From NCBI GenBank assembly GCA_002686945.1, contig NYYZ01000029.1, forward strand, positions 124,001-188,000: a stretch of DNA of 64,000 nucleotides. The letters are read 5' to 3'. This DNA comes from Planctomycetota bacterium. GTDB taxonomy: Bacteria; Planctomycetota; UBA1135; GCA-002686595. Below the pieces are notes generated by a model, which saw nothing but the letters and a program-made list of their open reading frames with translations, did not search any database and was not told the DNA's origin. Of this stretch, positions 44,144 through 53,315 are shown piece after piece. How positions within the stretch are numbered: position 1 is the first letter of the stretch; every line of letters starts with the position of its first letter. The position numbers and the translations under genes are program-made.

Positions 44144-44896
44144 TCAGTTGCCGACGGGAGTCCAGATGTTTCCGTCTTGTGCGGTCACCACGGGAGTGGC
44201 GCCACTGGTGTCAAGGAGACCGAGAGCTGCGTCCATGTCAACTGCGGACAGGGCTTCAGAGAATGCCGGCATGCTGGTCGTGCCGGAGTACTGGTCCGCG
44301 GTGTCGCGGTTGGAGTAGCTGATGATATCTCCTTCCTGGTTGATGAAGAAGGTGCGCATCCCGGTCTTGCCAGCGTCCACGGGCCAGGCATAACAACACC
44401 ACATTACTTCGCAGTTGGAACTACCGGGATTGGTAGTGGCCGCTCCACCGGTCGCAGCCTCGGCCACGCCCAGAGACGGGCTGGCATCACTGGGAAGCCA
44501 GATCTGATAGAAGTAGCCTTGGCGCTCGACCAAGCTGGTCGTGATGTCGCCAAAGGGAGTTGCCAGGTAGGGCGGATCAAGGGGCGCGGCAACATCTCCC
44601 GTAGCAGCACCGATGCGCAAGTCAGCAACACCAGCGAGTTCGCCAAAGTAACCAAACTCACCACCGCCGTCATAGTCGGTGTCCACGGATGACGAAGCCT
44701 GGAACTGCTGCTGGGACGCTGCGATCGAGCGCAGGGTCGCAACGGCGGCGTTCTCGTTGGCTGAGATGCGCGCGCTCATGAGCTTGGGCAAAGCAATGGC
44801 TGCGATAATGGCGATGATCGCAACGACGATCATCAGTTCAATGAGGGTGAAACCCGCTTTGTTGTTGTTGACTTTCATATTCAATTTGCTGGACAT
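44144..44896 (-). CDS. Type IV pilin-like protein
   Basis: This protein has the canonical type III signal for prepilin peptidase: a short basic leader ending KAG, then FTLIELMIVVAIIAIIAAIA with Glu at mature position 5. The hydrophobic alpha-helix extends for about 25 residues, followed by a globular beta-rich domain. Two Cys pairs (CEVMWCC) near residue 165 could form the disulfide of major pilins. ATG at 44896 gives 250 residues; ATG at 44878 is equally possible. The gene follows pilC on the same strand after a 278-base gap, so it probably has its own promoter. Whether it is the major pilin or a T2SS-like pseudopilin is undecided, though PilT nearby favours pili. Confidence 0.9.
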   Translation of the reverse strand: MSSKLNMKVNNNKAGFTLIELMIVVAIIAIIAAIALPKLMSARISANENAAVATLRSIAASQQQFQASSSVDTDYDGGGEFGYFGELAGVADLRIGAATGDVAAPLDPPYLATPFGDITTSLVERQGYFYQIWLPSDASPSLGVAEAATGGAATTNPGSSNCEVMWCCYAWPVDAGKTGMRTFFINQEGDIISYSNRDTADQYSGTTSMPAFSEALSAVDMDAALGLLDTSGATPVVTAQDGNIWTPVGN

Positions 44897-45174
44897 GGAC
44901 AGGCACTGGTTGGCCTGGATCTGGTGGCGAATCCCCTTTGGGGTTCCTGGTGGATCCCCAGGAGAAGGGCCTGGGAACGCGGCACAGTTCGATCCGGGAA
45001 TCCGGAAGCACTCCACGCCGTGCTATGAATATCGTCCTCGGAGGCAAGCGGCTTGAGGGTCTGCCCGGTGAGTCTCAAAACAGGATTCGAGAAGCTCAAG
45101 CGCTCAATTCAGGTCGGATAGACCTCCGACTTGGACACCTAATAAGCGGCCCTGCGAGCCCTCAGAGGGGTTTT
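44897..45174. promoter_or_regulatory. Leader region upstream of the pilin gene
   Basis: This 278-base gap between pilC and the pilin gene should hold the pilin promoter. No clear sigma-70 or sigma-54 boxes could be assigned by eye. A short GC hairpin with T5 near 45160-45175 is on the plus strand, where no gene would use it. No coding frame looks real. Confidence 0.35.
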
Positions 45175-46404
45175 TCAGCCCCCGGAGCTGAGTTTCTCGA
45201 CCAAGCCCATGATAGGCGCGAAGATGGAAAGCACCACGCCTCCAACAATGAGTCCCATGAAGCTGATCAAGAGCGGCTCGATCAGACTGGTCAATGCCTT
45301 GACCATGGCCTTGACTTGACTGTCATAGAAGTCGGCAATTTTTTCAAGCAGGGTTTCCAGCGCACCAGTCCGCTCACCGATGGCAATCATGCGTGTGACC
45401 ATGGGCGGGAAGACCTTGCGCTTGGCCAATGGGTCGGACAGTTGCTGGCCCACGCGCACGCTCTCGCGAGCATCGATCACAGCCTGGGCCACTACCTGAT
45501 TGCCAGCCGTGTTGGCCACAATGTCGAGAGTCGAGAGAATCGGCACGCCAGAGCGTATCAGGGTTGCAAATGTGCGTGAGAAACGAGCCAGACAGACTTT
45601 GGCGTGCAACTTGCCGAAGACCGGCAGACGCAGCATCAGGTGATCCCAAGCCAGTAGCCCAGCCTTGGTGCGCTTGCCCGCAGAAACGGCAAACACAAGG
45701 GCCATCAGAGCCATGGGAATATAGGCCAGGTTGCTCAACATGAAGTCGCTGACCGCCAGTACACCGAGGGTGATCCCTGGCAGGGTCAATTCCATGCTTG
45801 CAAAGACTTCCTTGAAGGTCGGTACGACCCCAACCATCAAGAACACGGTTATGCCCACGACCAGGATCATGGAAATCACCGGGTAGGTCATGGCCGAGCG
45901 GATCTCCCGTGAGAGTTCAGCGCTCTCCTCTTGATAGGCGGCCAACCGGTTCAGGATGATGTCCATCTGGCCCGAAACCTCGCCCGCCTTGACCATTGAG
46001 ATGTAGAGGTGATCAAAGACCTTGGAGCAGTGACTCATGGCGCTGGAGAGGTCAGATCCCCCACGCACCTCGGTCACCAACACCTCGCAGGTGGCTCGCA
46101 TGCCAGGGGTCTCAGCCTGGTCGCCAAGCACCTCCAACGATTCGAGCAACGACAGGCCAGAACCCACCATAGTCGCCAATTGGCGGGTGAAGATCACCAC
46201 CTCGGCCGGCTTGGCTTTGGGCTTGGCCTTACCAATGGAGAGCGAGAAGCGTTGCTTGTTCTTGAGCGAGCTTTCGGCCAGCTGCAGCACGACCAATGAA
46301 CGCTTCCGCAATTCGGCAGCGGCCTCCGCCATGGTCGCCGCCTGAATGGTGCCCTGCACCGTCTTGCCTGTGCCGTCCTTGGCTGCGTACTTGAATTGAT
46401 TCAT
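45175..46404 (-). CDS. pilC: Type IV pilus/T2SS inner-membrane platform protein (PilC/GspF)
   Basis: ATG at 46404 gives 409 residues starting MNQFKYAAKDGTGKTVQGTI, the usual PilC/GspF N-terminus (F-x-Y-x-A-x-D-x-x-G). Two T2SF domains are seen (about 70-195 and 275-400), each with FTRQLATMVGSGLSLLESL- or FSRTFATLIRSGVPILSTL-like cores, and three membrane helices near 170-190, 220-240 and 375-400. PilC anchors the assembly ATPase to the pilus base. It lies 31 bases downstream of pilB. Confidence 0.93.
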   Translation of the reverse strand: MNQFKYAAKDGTGKTVQGTIQAATMAEAAAELRKRSLVVLQLAESSLKNKQRFSLSIGKAKPKAKPAEVVIFTRQLATMVGSGLSLLESLEVLGDQAETPGMRATCEVLVTEVRGGSDLSSAMSHCSKVFDHLYISMVKAGEVSGQMDIILNRLAAYQEESAELSREIRSAMTYPVISMILVVGITVFLMVGVVPTFKEVFASMELTLPGITLGVLAVSDFMLSNLAYIPMALMALVFAVSAGKRTKAGLLAWDHLMLRLPVFGKLHAKVCLARFSRTFATLIRSGVPILSTLDIVANTAGNQVVAQAVIDARESVRVGQQLSDPLAKRKVFPPMVTRMIAIGERTGALETLLEKIADFYDSQVKAMVKALTSLIEPLLISFMGLIVGGVVLSIFAPIMGLVEKLSSGG

Positions 46405-46435
46405 GATTGTCTGGGAAGGGAAAGGAGGGGCAGAA

Positions 46436-48139
46436 TCAGTCCTCCAGGGTGATGCGCAGGACTTCTTCAACGGAAGTCACCCCACGAATCGCATTCAAAA
46501 TGCCCACGCGACGCAAGCTCAGCAGTCCATCTTGAACGGCCAGCCGTTTGACCTCTTCAGCAGTACGGCCTTCCACGACCAGCCGCCTCATGCGCGAGGT
46601 CATCGGCATGGTCTCAAGTACGGGGAAGCGGCCGCGATAGCCACCATTGCAACGACCGCAGCCCTTGGCGTTGGCGGCAAACAGCTGCAGATCATCAAAG
46701 TCTTCGGGCAAGAAGCCAATGCTCAGCAGACCTTCCCTGGGGGGATCTTCCACGGGCACGCGGCAGGCCTTGCAGAGCCTGCGGCCCAGTCGCTGAGCGC
46801 AGATCAAGAGCAATGAACTCGAGACCATGAATGGGTCCACACCCATGTCCACCAAGCGCGTGATCGTACTTGCGGCATCGTTGGTGTGCAGGGTCGAGAG
46901 TACCAGGTGTCCGGTCAAGGCAGCCTTGACCGCGATATCGGCGGTCTCCTTGTCACGCACCTCACCCACGAGAACAATGTCTGGGTCCTGACGCAGGATC
47001 GAGCGCAAGGCACCTGCGAAGGTGATACCTCGTTTGGGATTGACCGGCACCTGGTTGATACCTTCCATGCGGTATTCAACCGGGTCTTCCACTGTGGTCA
47101 CATTCACGTCCGACGTCGATACGGCTTGAACGCAGGAATAGAGCGTGGTGGACTTGCCCGAGCCCGTAGGGCCGGTGACCAACATCATTCCATAGGGCTG
47201 GCTGATCGCCTCGCGCACATGGGCCAGAGACTGAGGCTCCCAACCCATGCCATCCAGGTTGAGGGCCAGCGACCCCACATCCAGAATCCGGATGACGCTC
47301 TTTTCGCCTCCAACCACAGGGAGAACCGAGAGGCGGAAATCGATGCCGCGGCCCTCGTATCTGATTTGGAATTTTCCGTCCTGGGGTGCATGACGCTCGG
47401 CGATGTCCAGGGATGCCAGGATCTTCAAGCGCGATGAAATGGCCGGTAGGAGGCCGCGTGAGACCGGCGGAATACCCTCGCGCAGACGACCGTCAATCCG
47501 GAATCGGATCTTGACCTGACGATCTCCGGGCTCAATGTGAATGTCACTGGCTTTTTCACGCAGGGCCTTCAGCAACAGCACATTGATCAGCTTGACTGCA
47601 GGCGAGTCATCACCCTCCGCCATAGTGGCCTCGATGTCTTCGGCTTCCGGCTCTTCGGGCTCCGCCTGCAGGCCGGAGTCCTCACCCACCTGATCCATCA
47701 TCTCCTGGACCTTGGCAGAACCGTCATCGTGCAGATCCTTGAGCGATGCCAGGACCCGAGGCCCAGGCGCATAGACGGCGCGTACCTGACAACCGGTGCG
47801 TCGGCGTAGGTCATCAAACAGGAGCACATCGAAGGGATCCGCAGCCACAATGGTCAACAGATCCCCATTGCGGGTCAAAGGCAGAATCTGAAGGCGATGA
47901 CAAAGCTCATGGTCCAGAAGGTCGAACACATCTCCGTCGGGAGCAACCTGCGCCAGATCAATAGGTGCCACCTGGGCAGTGCGCGCCACGACTTCTACCA
48001 GAGCGCTCTCCTCCAGATCCCCCGCATCGAACAGGGCCTCAAGAGGATCCTCCAGGGAAGCCACCTCATCCCAGCGCTCGGGAGTGACCAAGCCCTCCTC
48101 GCTCAACAAACGCCTCACCTTGGTGGGAACACGCACCAT
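46436..48139 (-). CDS. pilB: Type IV pilus assembly ATPase (PilB/GspE)
   Basis: PilB powers pilus extension. ATG at 48139 overlaps the pilT stop by one base (TGATG) and gives 567 residues; the frame is open a little further upstream. An N-terminal T2SSE_N domain (to about 150) precedes the core ATPase with Walker A TGPTGSGKSTTLY near residue 320, Asp box TTVEDPVEYRMEG near 345, Walker B LRQDPDIVLVGEVRDKETAD near 380, and His box HLVLSTLHTNDA near 405. Cys pairs of the tetracysteine motif (CKACR and CGRCNGG) are near 455 and 490. All functional residues appear intact. Confidence 0.94.
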   Translation of the reverse strand: MVRVPTKVRRLLSEEGLVTPERWDEVASLEDPLEALFDAGDLEESALVEVVARTAQVAPIDLAQVAPDGDVFDLLDHELCHRLQILPLTRNGDLLTIVAADPFDVLLFDDLRRRTGCQVRAVYAPGPRVLASLKDLHDDGSAKVQEMMDQVGEDSGLQAEPEEPEAEDIEATMAEGDDSPAVKLINVLLLKALREKASDIHIEPGDRQVKIRFRIDGRLREGIPPVSRGLLPAISSRLKILASLDIAERHAPQDGKFQIRYEGRGIDFRLSVLPVVGGEKSVIRILDVGSLALNLDGMGWEPQSLAHVREAISQPYGMMLVTGPTGSGKSTTLYSCVQAVSTSDVNVTTVEDPVEYRMEGINQVPVNPKRGITFAGALRSILRQDPDIVLVGEVRDKETADIAVKAALTGHLVLSTLHTNDAASTITRLVDMGVDPFMVSSSLLLICAQRLGRRLCKACRVPVEDPPREGLLSIGFLPEDFDDLQLFAANAKGCGRCNGGYRGRFPVLETMPMTSRMRRLVVEGRTAEEVKRLAVQDGLLSLRRVGILNAIRGVTSVEEVLRITLED

Positions 48140-49203
48140 CAGGCAGCCCTCAAACAATTGCGCAATTCGCTGGGATCTGCAATGGCCTTCTCCGCATCAG
48201 CCATGCGGATGACACCGTTATTGACCAGGATCGCCAGGGATTGAGCCATGGTGCACATGCCCAAGCGGCCGCCGGTCTGAATCTGGGAGTAGATCTGGTG
48301 GCTCTTGCCATCACGCACGAGTGCGCGAATGCCTGGTGTTGCGATCATGATTTCAGCGGCCATCACACGGCCCGAGTCCTTGGCCTTGGGCAGCAGCTGC
48401 TGACTAAACACCGCCTGCAAGCTAAAGGACAACATGGTGCGCACCTGGGCCTGCTGGTGGGAAGGGAACACATCGATGATGCGATTGATGGTCTGCACCG
48501 AGTCCGAGGTGTGCAGGGTGCCAAAAGTCAGATGCCCTGTCTCGGCAAGGGTCAGGGCCGCTTCAATGGTCTCGTGATCGCGCAGTTCCCCCACCAACAC
48601 GATGTCAGGGTCTTGACGCAGCACACTGCGGAGAGCGTTCTTGAAGTTGCGCGTATCTCCACCCACTTCGCGCTGGGTGACCACGCAATTCTTGTGCTGG
48701 TGTGTGAATTCCACCGGATCCTCGATGGTCACGATATGTGCCTGGCGGTCTTGATTGATGTAGTCAATCATGGCTGCCAAGGACGTGGACTTACCCGAGC
48801 CCGTAGCTCCGGTGACCAGCACCAGCCCAGATTGCATCCTGCACAGATTCTGACAGATGTCCTCGGGCATTCCCAGGTCCTCAAATTTTGGGATCTGGGT
48901 AGGGATCAGGCGCAGCACGCAGGCCACAGCCCCCTGTTGATAGAAAACATTGACCCGGAAACGCCCGAGCCCTTCGAGCCCAAACGAACAATCGAGTTCC
49001 AGTTCCCGGTCCAGCCGGGCGATCTGATCCGAGGTCAGAACGCTCGTGGCAAGTCGCCGTGTCTCATCCGGAGACAAGGGCGCATGCTCAACAGGCATCA
49101 AGCTGCCGTCGACCCGAATACGGGGCGCAGAATGAACCGAAATATGTAGGTCTGAGCCACCCTGACGCACTAGCAGCGTCAGGAGTTCTTCCATTGTGAT
49201 CAT
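48139..49203 (-). CDS. pilT: Type IV pilus retraction ATPase (PilT)
   Basis: PilT disassembles pili for twitching and DNA uptake. The frame is open to 49245; ATG at 49203 (with GGAGAGG upstream) gives 354 residues, the typical size, while ATG at 49194 is also possible. Motifs are Walker A TGATGSGKSTSLAAMIDYI near residue 130, IVTIEDPVEFTHQHK near 155, LRQDPDIVLVGELRDHETIE near 195, and HLTFGTLHTSDSVQTINRI near 220. Downstream, FSLQAVFSQQLLPK matches the C-terminal PilT pattern (AIRNLIREG-like IRALVRDGKSHQ follows). It is the first gene of the pilT-pilB-pilC run. Confidence 0.94.
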   Translation of the reverse strand: MITMEELLTLLVRQGGSDLHISVHSAPRIRVDGSLMPVEHAPLSPDETRRLATSVLTSDQIARLDRELELDCSFGLEGLGRFRVNVFYQQGAVACVLRLIPTQIPKFEDLGMPEDICQNLCRMQSGLVLVTGATGSGKSTSLAAMIDYINQDRQAHIVTIEDPVEFTHQHKNCVVTQREVGGDTRNFKNALRSVLRQDPDIVLVGELRDHETIEAALTLAETGHLTFGTLHTSDSVQTINRIIDVFPSHQQAQVRTMLSFSLQAVFSQQLLPKAKDSGRVMAAEIMIATPGIRALVRDGKSHQIYSQIQTGGRLGMCTMAQSLAILVNNGVIRMADAEKAIADPSELRNCLRAA

Positions 49204-49367
49204 CGCGAAGACACCTCTCCCCAGGCACTGGGGTGCTGTCTTCATCGTCCAACCTGTTGACCCTGCTGGAGGGGAAGGGGCCCGAACCTCCAGACAGGGA
49301 CGAACTGGGGGCTCCCATGGTCCTCAGGAGCACAAGGAAGGCCCCAAATCAGGCCTCTATTCCCAGA

Positions 49368-51377
49368 TCACGCCTCTACGAGGGCCTCGGCCTGGGCCGC
49401 CAGGATCTTCTTCTGCTCAGCAGCGGGCACCGGGGCAAAGCGCGCAAAGGACATGTTCCAGGTGCCTTCGCCCTTGGTGGTGGAGTTCAAATCCCGGTGA
49501 TAGGTCTGCATCAGAGCCTTGGGGGCTTCGGCCACAATCATCGTGATCGCACCCCCGGCTTCGGTCTGCTGATCGATCACATGACCCCGACGATGGCTGG
49601 TGAGGTCGCTGAAAATAGCCCCCGCATCCTCAGTGGGCACATGGATTTCGACCCGCACCAGAGGCTCTAGCAGCACCGGCTTGGCATTTTCGAATCCCTC
49701 GCGGAAGGCCTTGGCACCAGCCGACTTGAAGCTCGCCTCGTCCGAGTCCACCGCGTGGAACTTGCCGTCGTAGAGTTCAACCTCCACGCCCATGACCTCG
49801 CCACGGGTCAAGATTCCCTTGGCACAGACCTCGCGGATGCCTTTCTCCACGGCAGGGATCAGGTTGCGGGGAATAGCCCCCCCTACGACCTTGTCGATGA
49901 ACTCCACCGGATCATTGGCCGTACCAGGACGCAGCCGCAGGTAGCACTCCCCGAATTGCCCCTTGCCACCACTTTGTTTCTTGTGGCGATGGTGAGCCTC
50001 CACAGCCTTGCTGATGGTCTGGCGGTATGCGACCACGGGCAAGTGAGTCTCTACCTCGACACCGTACCGCCGGGACAATCGCTCAAAAAGAACCTGCAGG
50101 TGCAAATCACTCATGCCATGAACGACCATCTCGTGAGTGTCCTTGGTCTGCTCGATGGTCAAGCTGGGATCTTCGTCCACCAACTTGTGCATGGCTTCGC
50201 CGATCTTCTGCTCATCTGCCCGTGAGCGCGGTTCCACGGCCAAGGCAACCATGGGGTTGGGAGCGCTGGGCACTTCGATCTTGGCACCCTCCTCGCCGGC
50301 CTGAGAAAAGTGCGCCCAGGTGGGGAGTTTCTCAACCTTTGTAAAGGCCACAATTTCACCCGGAGTGCCAGTTTCGAGGGCTTCACGCTTCTTGCCCAGC
50401 ATGCGAAAAAGGCCGCCAACCTTCTCGTCGCCTTCTCCATTCGCAAGCCCCACATGGGTACTGTGATCCATTGATCCCGCGTGGATTCGCGCCAGACAGA
50501 TGCGCCCGACATGGGGATCCACCTGTGTCGCGAATACTGTTCCCATCAGGGTTCCGGATGGATCAAGTGAGACCGCCTGGCCCTCTTCATCCTTCACCAA
50601 TCCCGATTCAGGAGAGGGCCCGAAGCGCTTGAGAAAGGTGTAAACCTCATCGACCCCTTCACCCGATGCGGGGTTGCAAACCAGTACAGGTATGAGTGTC
50701 CCGTCTGCAATCGCGTGAGGCATCTCCTTTTCGAGTTGATCCTCCGTCAGGTTGCCGTCATCCAGATAGGTCATCATCAGATCGTCGTCCGTACAGGCGT
50801 CCATGACGCCATCCTTCAGGCGCTGATGCCACTCGCTGTCGGCATGCAAGAATGTCCGCTCTACCTTCGAGAACCCGGAGCCGGAATCATTAGGCAACAG
50901 GACCGGTACACAGACTTCACCAATCCGCTCGCGCAATTCATGCACAATCGAATCGAAGTCCGCGTTCTCACCATCCAAATGGGTCAGCACAATCGCACGG
51001 CCACGGCCCATACGGCCTGCAAGTAGCATCTTGGTGCGCAAGTTGAATGAGGCACCACTAGCGCAGCTAACGACGCCAACGACCAGGTCTGAGGCCCAAA
51101 TGGCAGCTTGGGCTTGAGCAACAAACTCCGGATAACCGGGAGTGTCCATCAGAGTCCAGTCCTTGTCGTCGTGTTCTGCCGAAACCACACTTAACTGCAA
51201 GGTGTGATGCCGCGACTGCTCTTCTGGTTCGGTGTCGCACAAGCTCGTGCCGTCTTGCGGGGATCCCTTACGAGCGCTGGCTCCCATTTTGAAGGCAAGG
51301 GCATCGACCAGGGTGGTCTTGCCCGTGGACGGGTGTCCAACGAACGACACGTTACGAATGGCAGAGGGGTGGCTCAT
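49368..51377 (-). CDS. Elongation factor G-like GTPase (FusA paralogue)
   Basis: This 669-residue protein has the EF-G domain order: GTPase domain with P-loop GHPSTGKTTLVDAL near residue 14, domain II, and domains III-V with VVGGAIPRNLIPAVEKGI near 500 and a C-terminal RRGHVIDQQ near 615. It belongs to the EF-G-like paralogue branch, not the canonical factor. Switch II reads DTPGYPEF (Tyr in place of the His needed for fast GTP hydrolysis), and the NKxD specificity motif reads THLD. Its role is unknown; such paralogues are widespread and not essential for elongation. It sits between the OmpA-like lipoprotein and pilT genes without overlap. Confidence 0.88.
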   Translation of the reverse strand: MSHPSAIRNVSFVGHPSTGKTTLVDALAFKMGASARKGSPQDGTSLCDTEPEEQSRHHTLQLSVVSAEHDDKDWTLMDTPGYPEFVAQAQAAIWASDLVVGVVSCASGASFNLRTKMLLAGRMGRGRAIVLTHLDGENADFDSIVHELRERIGEVCVPVLLPNDSGSGFSKVERTFLHADSEWHQRLKDGVMDACTDDDLMMTYLDDGNLTEDQLEKEMPHAIADGTLIPVLVCNPASGEGVDEVYTFLKRFGPSPESGLVKDEEGQAVSLDPSGTLMGTVFATQVDPHVGRICLARIHAGSMDHSTHVGLANGEGDEKVGGLFRMLGKKREALETGTPGEIVAFTKVEKLPTWAHFSQAGEEGAKIEVPSAPNPMVALAVEPRSRADEQKIGEAMHKLVDEDPSLTIEQTKDTHEMVVHGMSDLHLQVLFERLSRRYGVEVETHLPVVAYRQTISKAVEAHHRHKKQSGGKGQFGECYLRLRPGTANDPVEFIDKVVGGAIPRNLIPAVEKGIREVCAKGILTRGEVMGVEVELYDGKFHAVDSDEASFKSAGAKAFREGFENAKPVLLEPLVRVEIHVPTEDAGAIFSDLTSHRRGHVIDQQTEAGGAITMIVAEAPKALMQTYHRDLNSTTKGEGTWNMSFARFAPVPAAEQKKILAAQAEALVEA

Positions 51378-51520
51378 GGGGGGCACTAGGCAGTTGACTT
51401 GGATCCGCCACCCAAGGCCAAAAAGCGCCCCAGGCAGGGTGAGAACAGACCCATTCTAGCCCCAAGGGGTATCCTTGTGGGGTGCCCCTCCGGGCCCTCC
51501 AGCCGACTTGGAAGCGGAAC

Positions 51521-52219
51521 CTATTTCTGCAACGCCTGAACGACAACTTCCACACGCCGATTGCGGGCCTTGCCCGCTGCGTCAGTGTTTGGCTCAACAG
51601 GCCTGTGCGGTCCATAGCCGAGCACCACAAAGCGCTCGTCGGGCAGCCCCCCCTGAGCCACCAGGAATCCGTGTACCGTCAAGGCCCGGGCGAGGGAAAG
51701 TTCCCGATTGCTGGCGAAGCCCGAGCGCTGAATCGGGTCGGAGTCCGTATGCCCCTCCACCGAAATCTCAGCCCCGCGTGGGCTGTCCTGGGTCATGCGG
51801 TGGGCCAACGCTCTCAAGGCCTCCTGCCCTCTTTCGGTGAGTTCGGCGCTGCCAGGACCAAAGCTCACCGCGCTGGGAACCAAGTAAGCGATCCCCTCAC
51901 CACGACGCTCGACCTCGATGCCGTGCTCAGCCAGATCGTTCGCCTCAGGCAGAGGTAGATCAAAGACAGCTGGCACTGCGGCAACCGCCTCAGAGGTGCG
52001 CAGGACAGCTTGCAGTTCGCTCAATTCGCTCTGTAGTCCGGCGCGATCCCCGGAGAGGTGTAAGACCTCCTGTTGGAGGACAGCATTCTCGCTCCGCAAG
52101 CGACGGATCAGACCATCGCGTTCTCCAAGAGCTCCGCGCAGGGCCTGATCGGAGGCGCACCCGCTCAACATGGGCAGGGCGCAAAGGGTTAATAGTGTGC
52201 AGTTCAGATTCAATCGCAT
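51521..52219 (-). CDS. OmpA/Pal-like peptidoglycan-binding lipoprotein
   Basis: ATG at 52219 gives 232 residues with a lipoprotein signal (lipobox LSGC near residue 20). Residues about 30-75 form a coiled coil with Glu/Leu/Arg heptads. An OmpA-C/MotB domain occupies residues about 105-230 with EGHTDSDPIQRSGFASNREL and the C-terminal GYGPHRP...RNRRVEVVV, which contain the Asp and Arg that bind diaminopimelate. It would link the outer membrane to the cell wall, perhaps near the pilus base encoded alongside. Its stop-to-start gap to pilD is 31 bases, so it is likely cotranscribed. Confidence 0.9.
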   Translation of the reverse strand: MRLNLNCTLLTLCALPMLSGCASDQALRGALGERDGLIRRLRSENAVLQQEVLHLSGDRAGLQSELSELQAVLRTSEAVAAVPAVFDLPLPEANDLAEHGIEVERRGEGIAYLVPSAVSFGPGSAELTERGQEALRALAHRMTQDSPRGAEISVEGHTDSDPIQRSGFASNRELSLARALTVHGFLVAQGGLPDERFVVLGYGPHRPVEPNTDAAGKARNRRVEVVVQALQK

Positions 52220-52250
52220 GATTTCGTTGGGCATCCTTAGCCCTCAATAG

Positions 52251-53159
52251 TCAGTTCAACAGGAATTGGAACACCAAGGCTCCATCATCATTCCAGCCCA
52301 GAAGGCTGAGAGCAATCCCCACAGCCAAGTAGGGGCCAAAGGGTATGTAGCGACCAGCAAGCCGAGCGGCCTGCAGAGACCGCAAGGGTCCGTCTCGCCG
52401 ATGACGGCGGGAGACCCGCAAGCGCAACTCGCAAAACAAGCGCAACATGTTCAAGAGACCCACCAGGGAGCCCAGGATGGCTGCGACCAGGAGCGCGTAT
52501 AGAACTCCGGTCGCTCCAATAAATCCGCCCCCCGCAGCCGCCAGCTTCACGTCACCGAAACCCATGGCGTCCACGCGATAGACTTTGGTGCCAAGCCAGC
52601 CGATGAAGTAGAGAATGCCACCCCCCACCGCCATGCCCAACAGGCACTCGCCCAGGGCAGCAAAACGATCAAGATCCAACTCGTGCAGACGGGGCACGAA
52701 AAAACTCAACAGAGGCGCAAGAACACAGCCCCCCAAGCTGACCTCATCTGGGATCTCGTAGCAGTCCAGATCCACAAAGGTGGCCACCAGCAGCCCAGAC
52801 AGAACCAGGACCGCTATCGCAATGTGCGCGGTGTCGCCCATGAACGAATCTGCAGCCGCCCAGAACAAGAGAGCCGTGAGGATTTCGACCAGGGGATAGC
52901 GCCAGTGGATCGATGAGCGGCAGGTCCGGCAACGGCCGAACAGGACCAGCCAAGAGAGCACGGGAATGTTCTCGTACCAGGCCAGAGTGGTACGGCACTT
53001 GGGACAGCGCGACCGCAGGGGCTTGAAGACACTCTCTCCCTCGGTGGGCAGCCGATGGATCGCTACATTCAGGAAGGAGCCAACCATGAACCCCATCAGG
53101 ACCCAATAGGCCGTGGCCAAGGGACTAGAAATTATGGGGTCGGTAAGCGTGGAATCCAT
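52251..53159 (-). CDS. pilD: Prepilin peptidase (PilD/GspO)
   Basis: This 302-residue polytopic aspartic protease cleaves and N-methylates type IV prepilins. It shows the N-terminal A24_N domain with GSFLNVAIHRLP, a zinc-binding tetracysteine (CPKC and CRTC, near residues 54 and 79), and the catalytic aspartates in VDLDCYEIPD (near 132) and GFGDVKLAAAGG (near 202). The order A24_N plus A24 peptidase domain is the complete bifunctional form. It would process the pilin encoded 7 kb downstream. Position upstream of an OmpA lipoprotein and the pilus ATPases supports a pilus locus. Confidence 0.94.
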   Translation of the reverse strand: MDSTLTDPIISSPLATAYWVLMGFMVGSFLNVAIHRLPTEGESVFKPLRSRCPKCRTTLAWYENIPVLSWLVLFGRCRTCRSSIHWRYPLVEILTALLFWAAADSFMGDTAHIAIAVLVLSGLLVATFVDLDCYEIPDEVSLGGCVLAPLLSFFVPRLHELDLDRFAALGECLLGMAVGGGILYFIGWLGTKVYRVDAMGFGDVKLAAAGGGFIGATGVLYALLVAAILGSLVGLLNMLRLFCELRLRVSRRHRRDGPLRSLQAARLAGRYIPFGPYLAVGIALSLLGWNDDGALVFQFLLN

Positions 53160-53292
53160 GCTGCGAGTGGAATGCCTCCAGATTCAGCACGCCACCAGTC
53201 GTGAATCGTGAAGAAGCACGGCGGCTCGATCAAGGGCGAGGACAATATCCTCCCGTAGACCCGTACCAAGTGCTCCGGTGCCTGCAGTCTCG

Positions 53293-53309
53293 GAGCCGAG
53301 GGCCGGCTC
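53293..53309 (-). terminator. Short GC hairpin after the 602-residue lipoprotein gene
   Basis: A 6-bp stem (gagccg/cggctc) with a 5-base loop lies 7 bases beyond the stop of the minus-strand lipoprotein gene. No U-tract follows, so a terminator role is only tentative. Confidence 0.3.
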
Positions 53310-53315
53310 TCATCG

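Noticed and set aside
45157-45175. CCCTC-AGA-GGGG followed by TTTTT as a plus-strand terminator
   Set aside because: The stem is only 4 bp and no plus-strand gene is transcribed into it.
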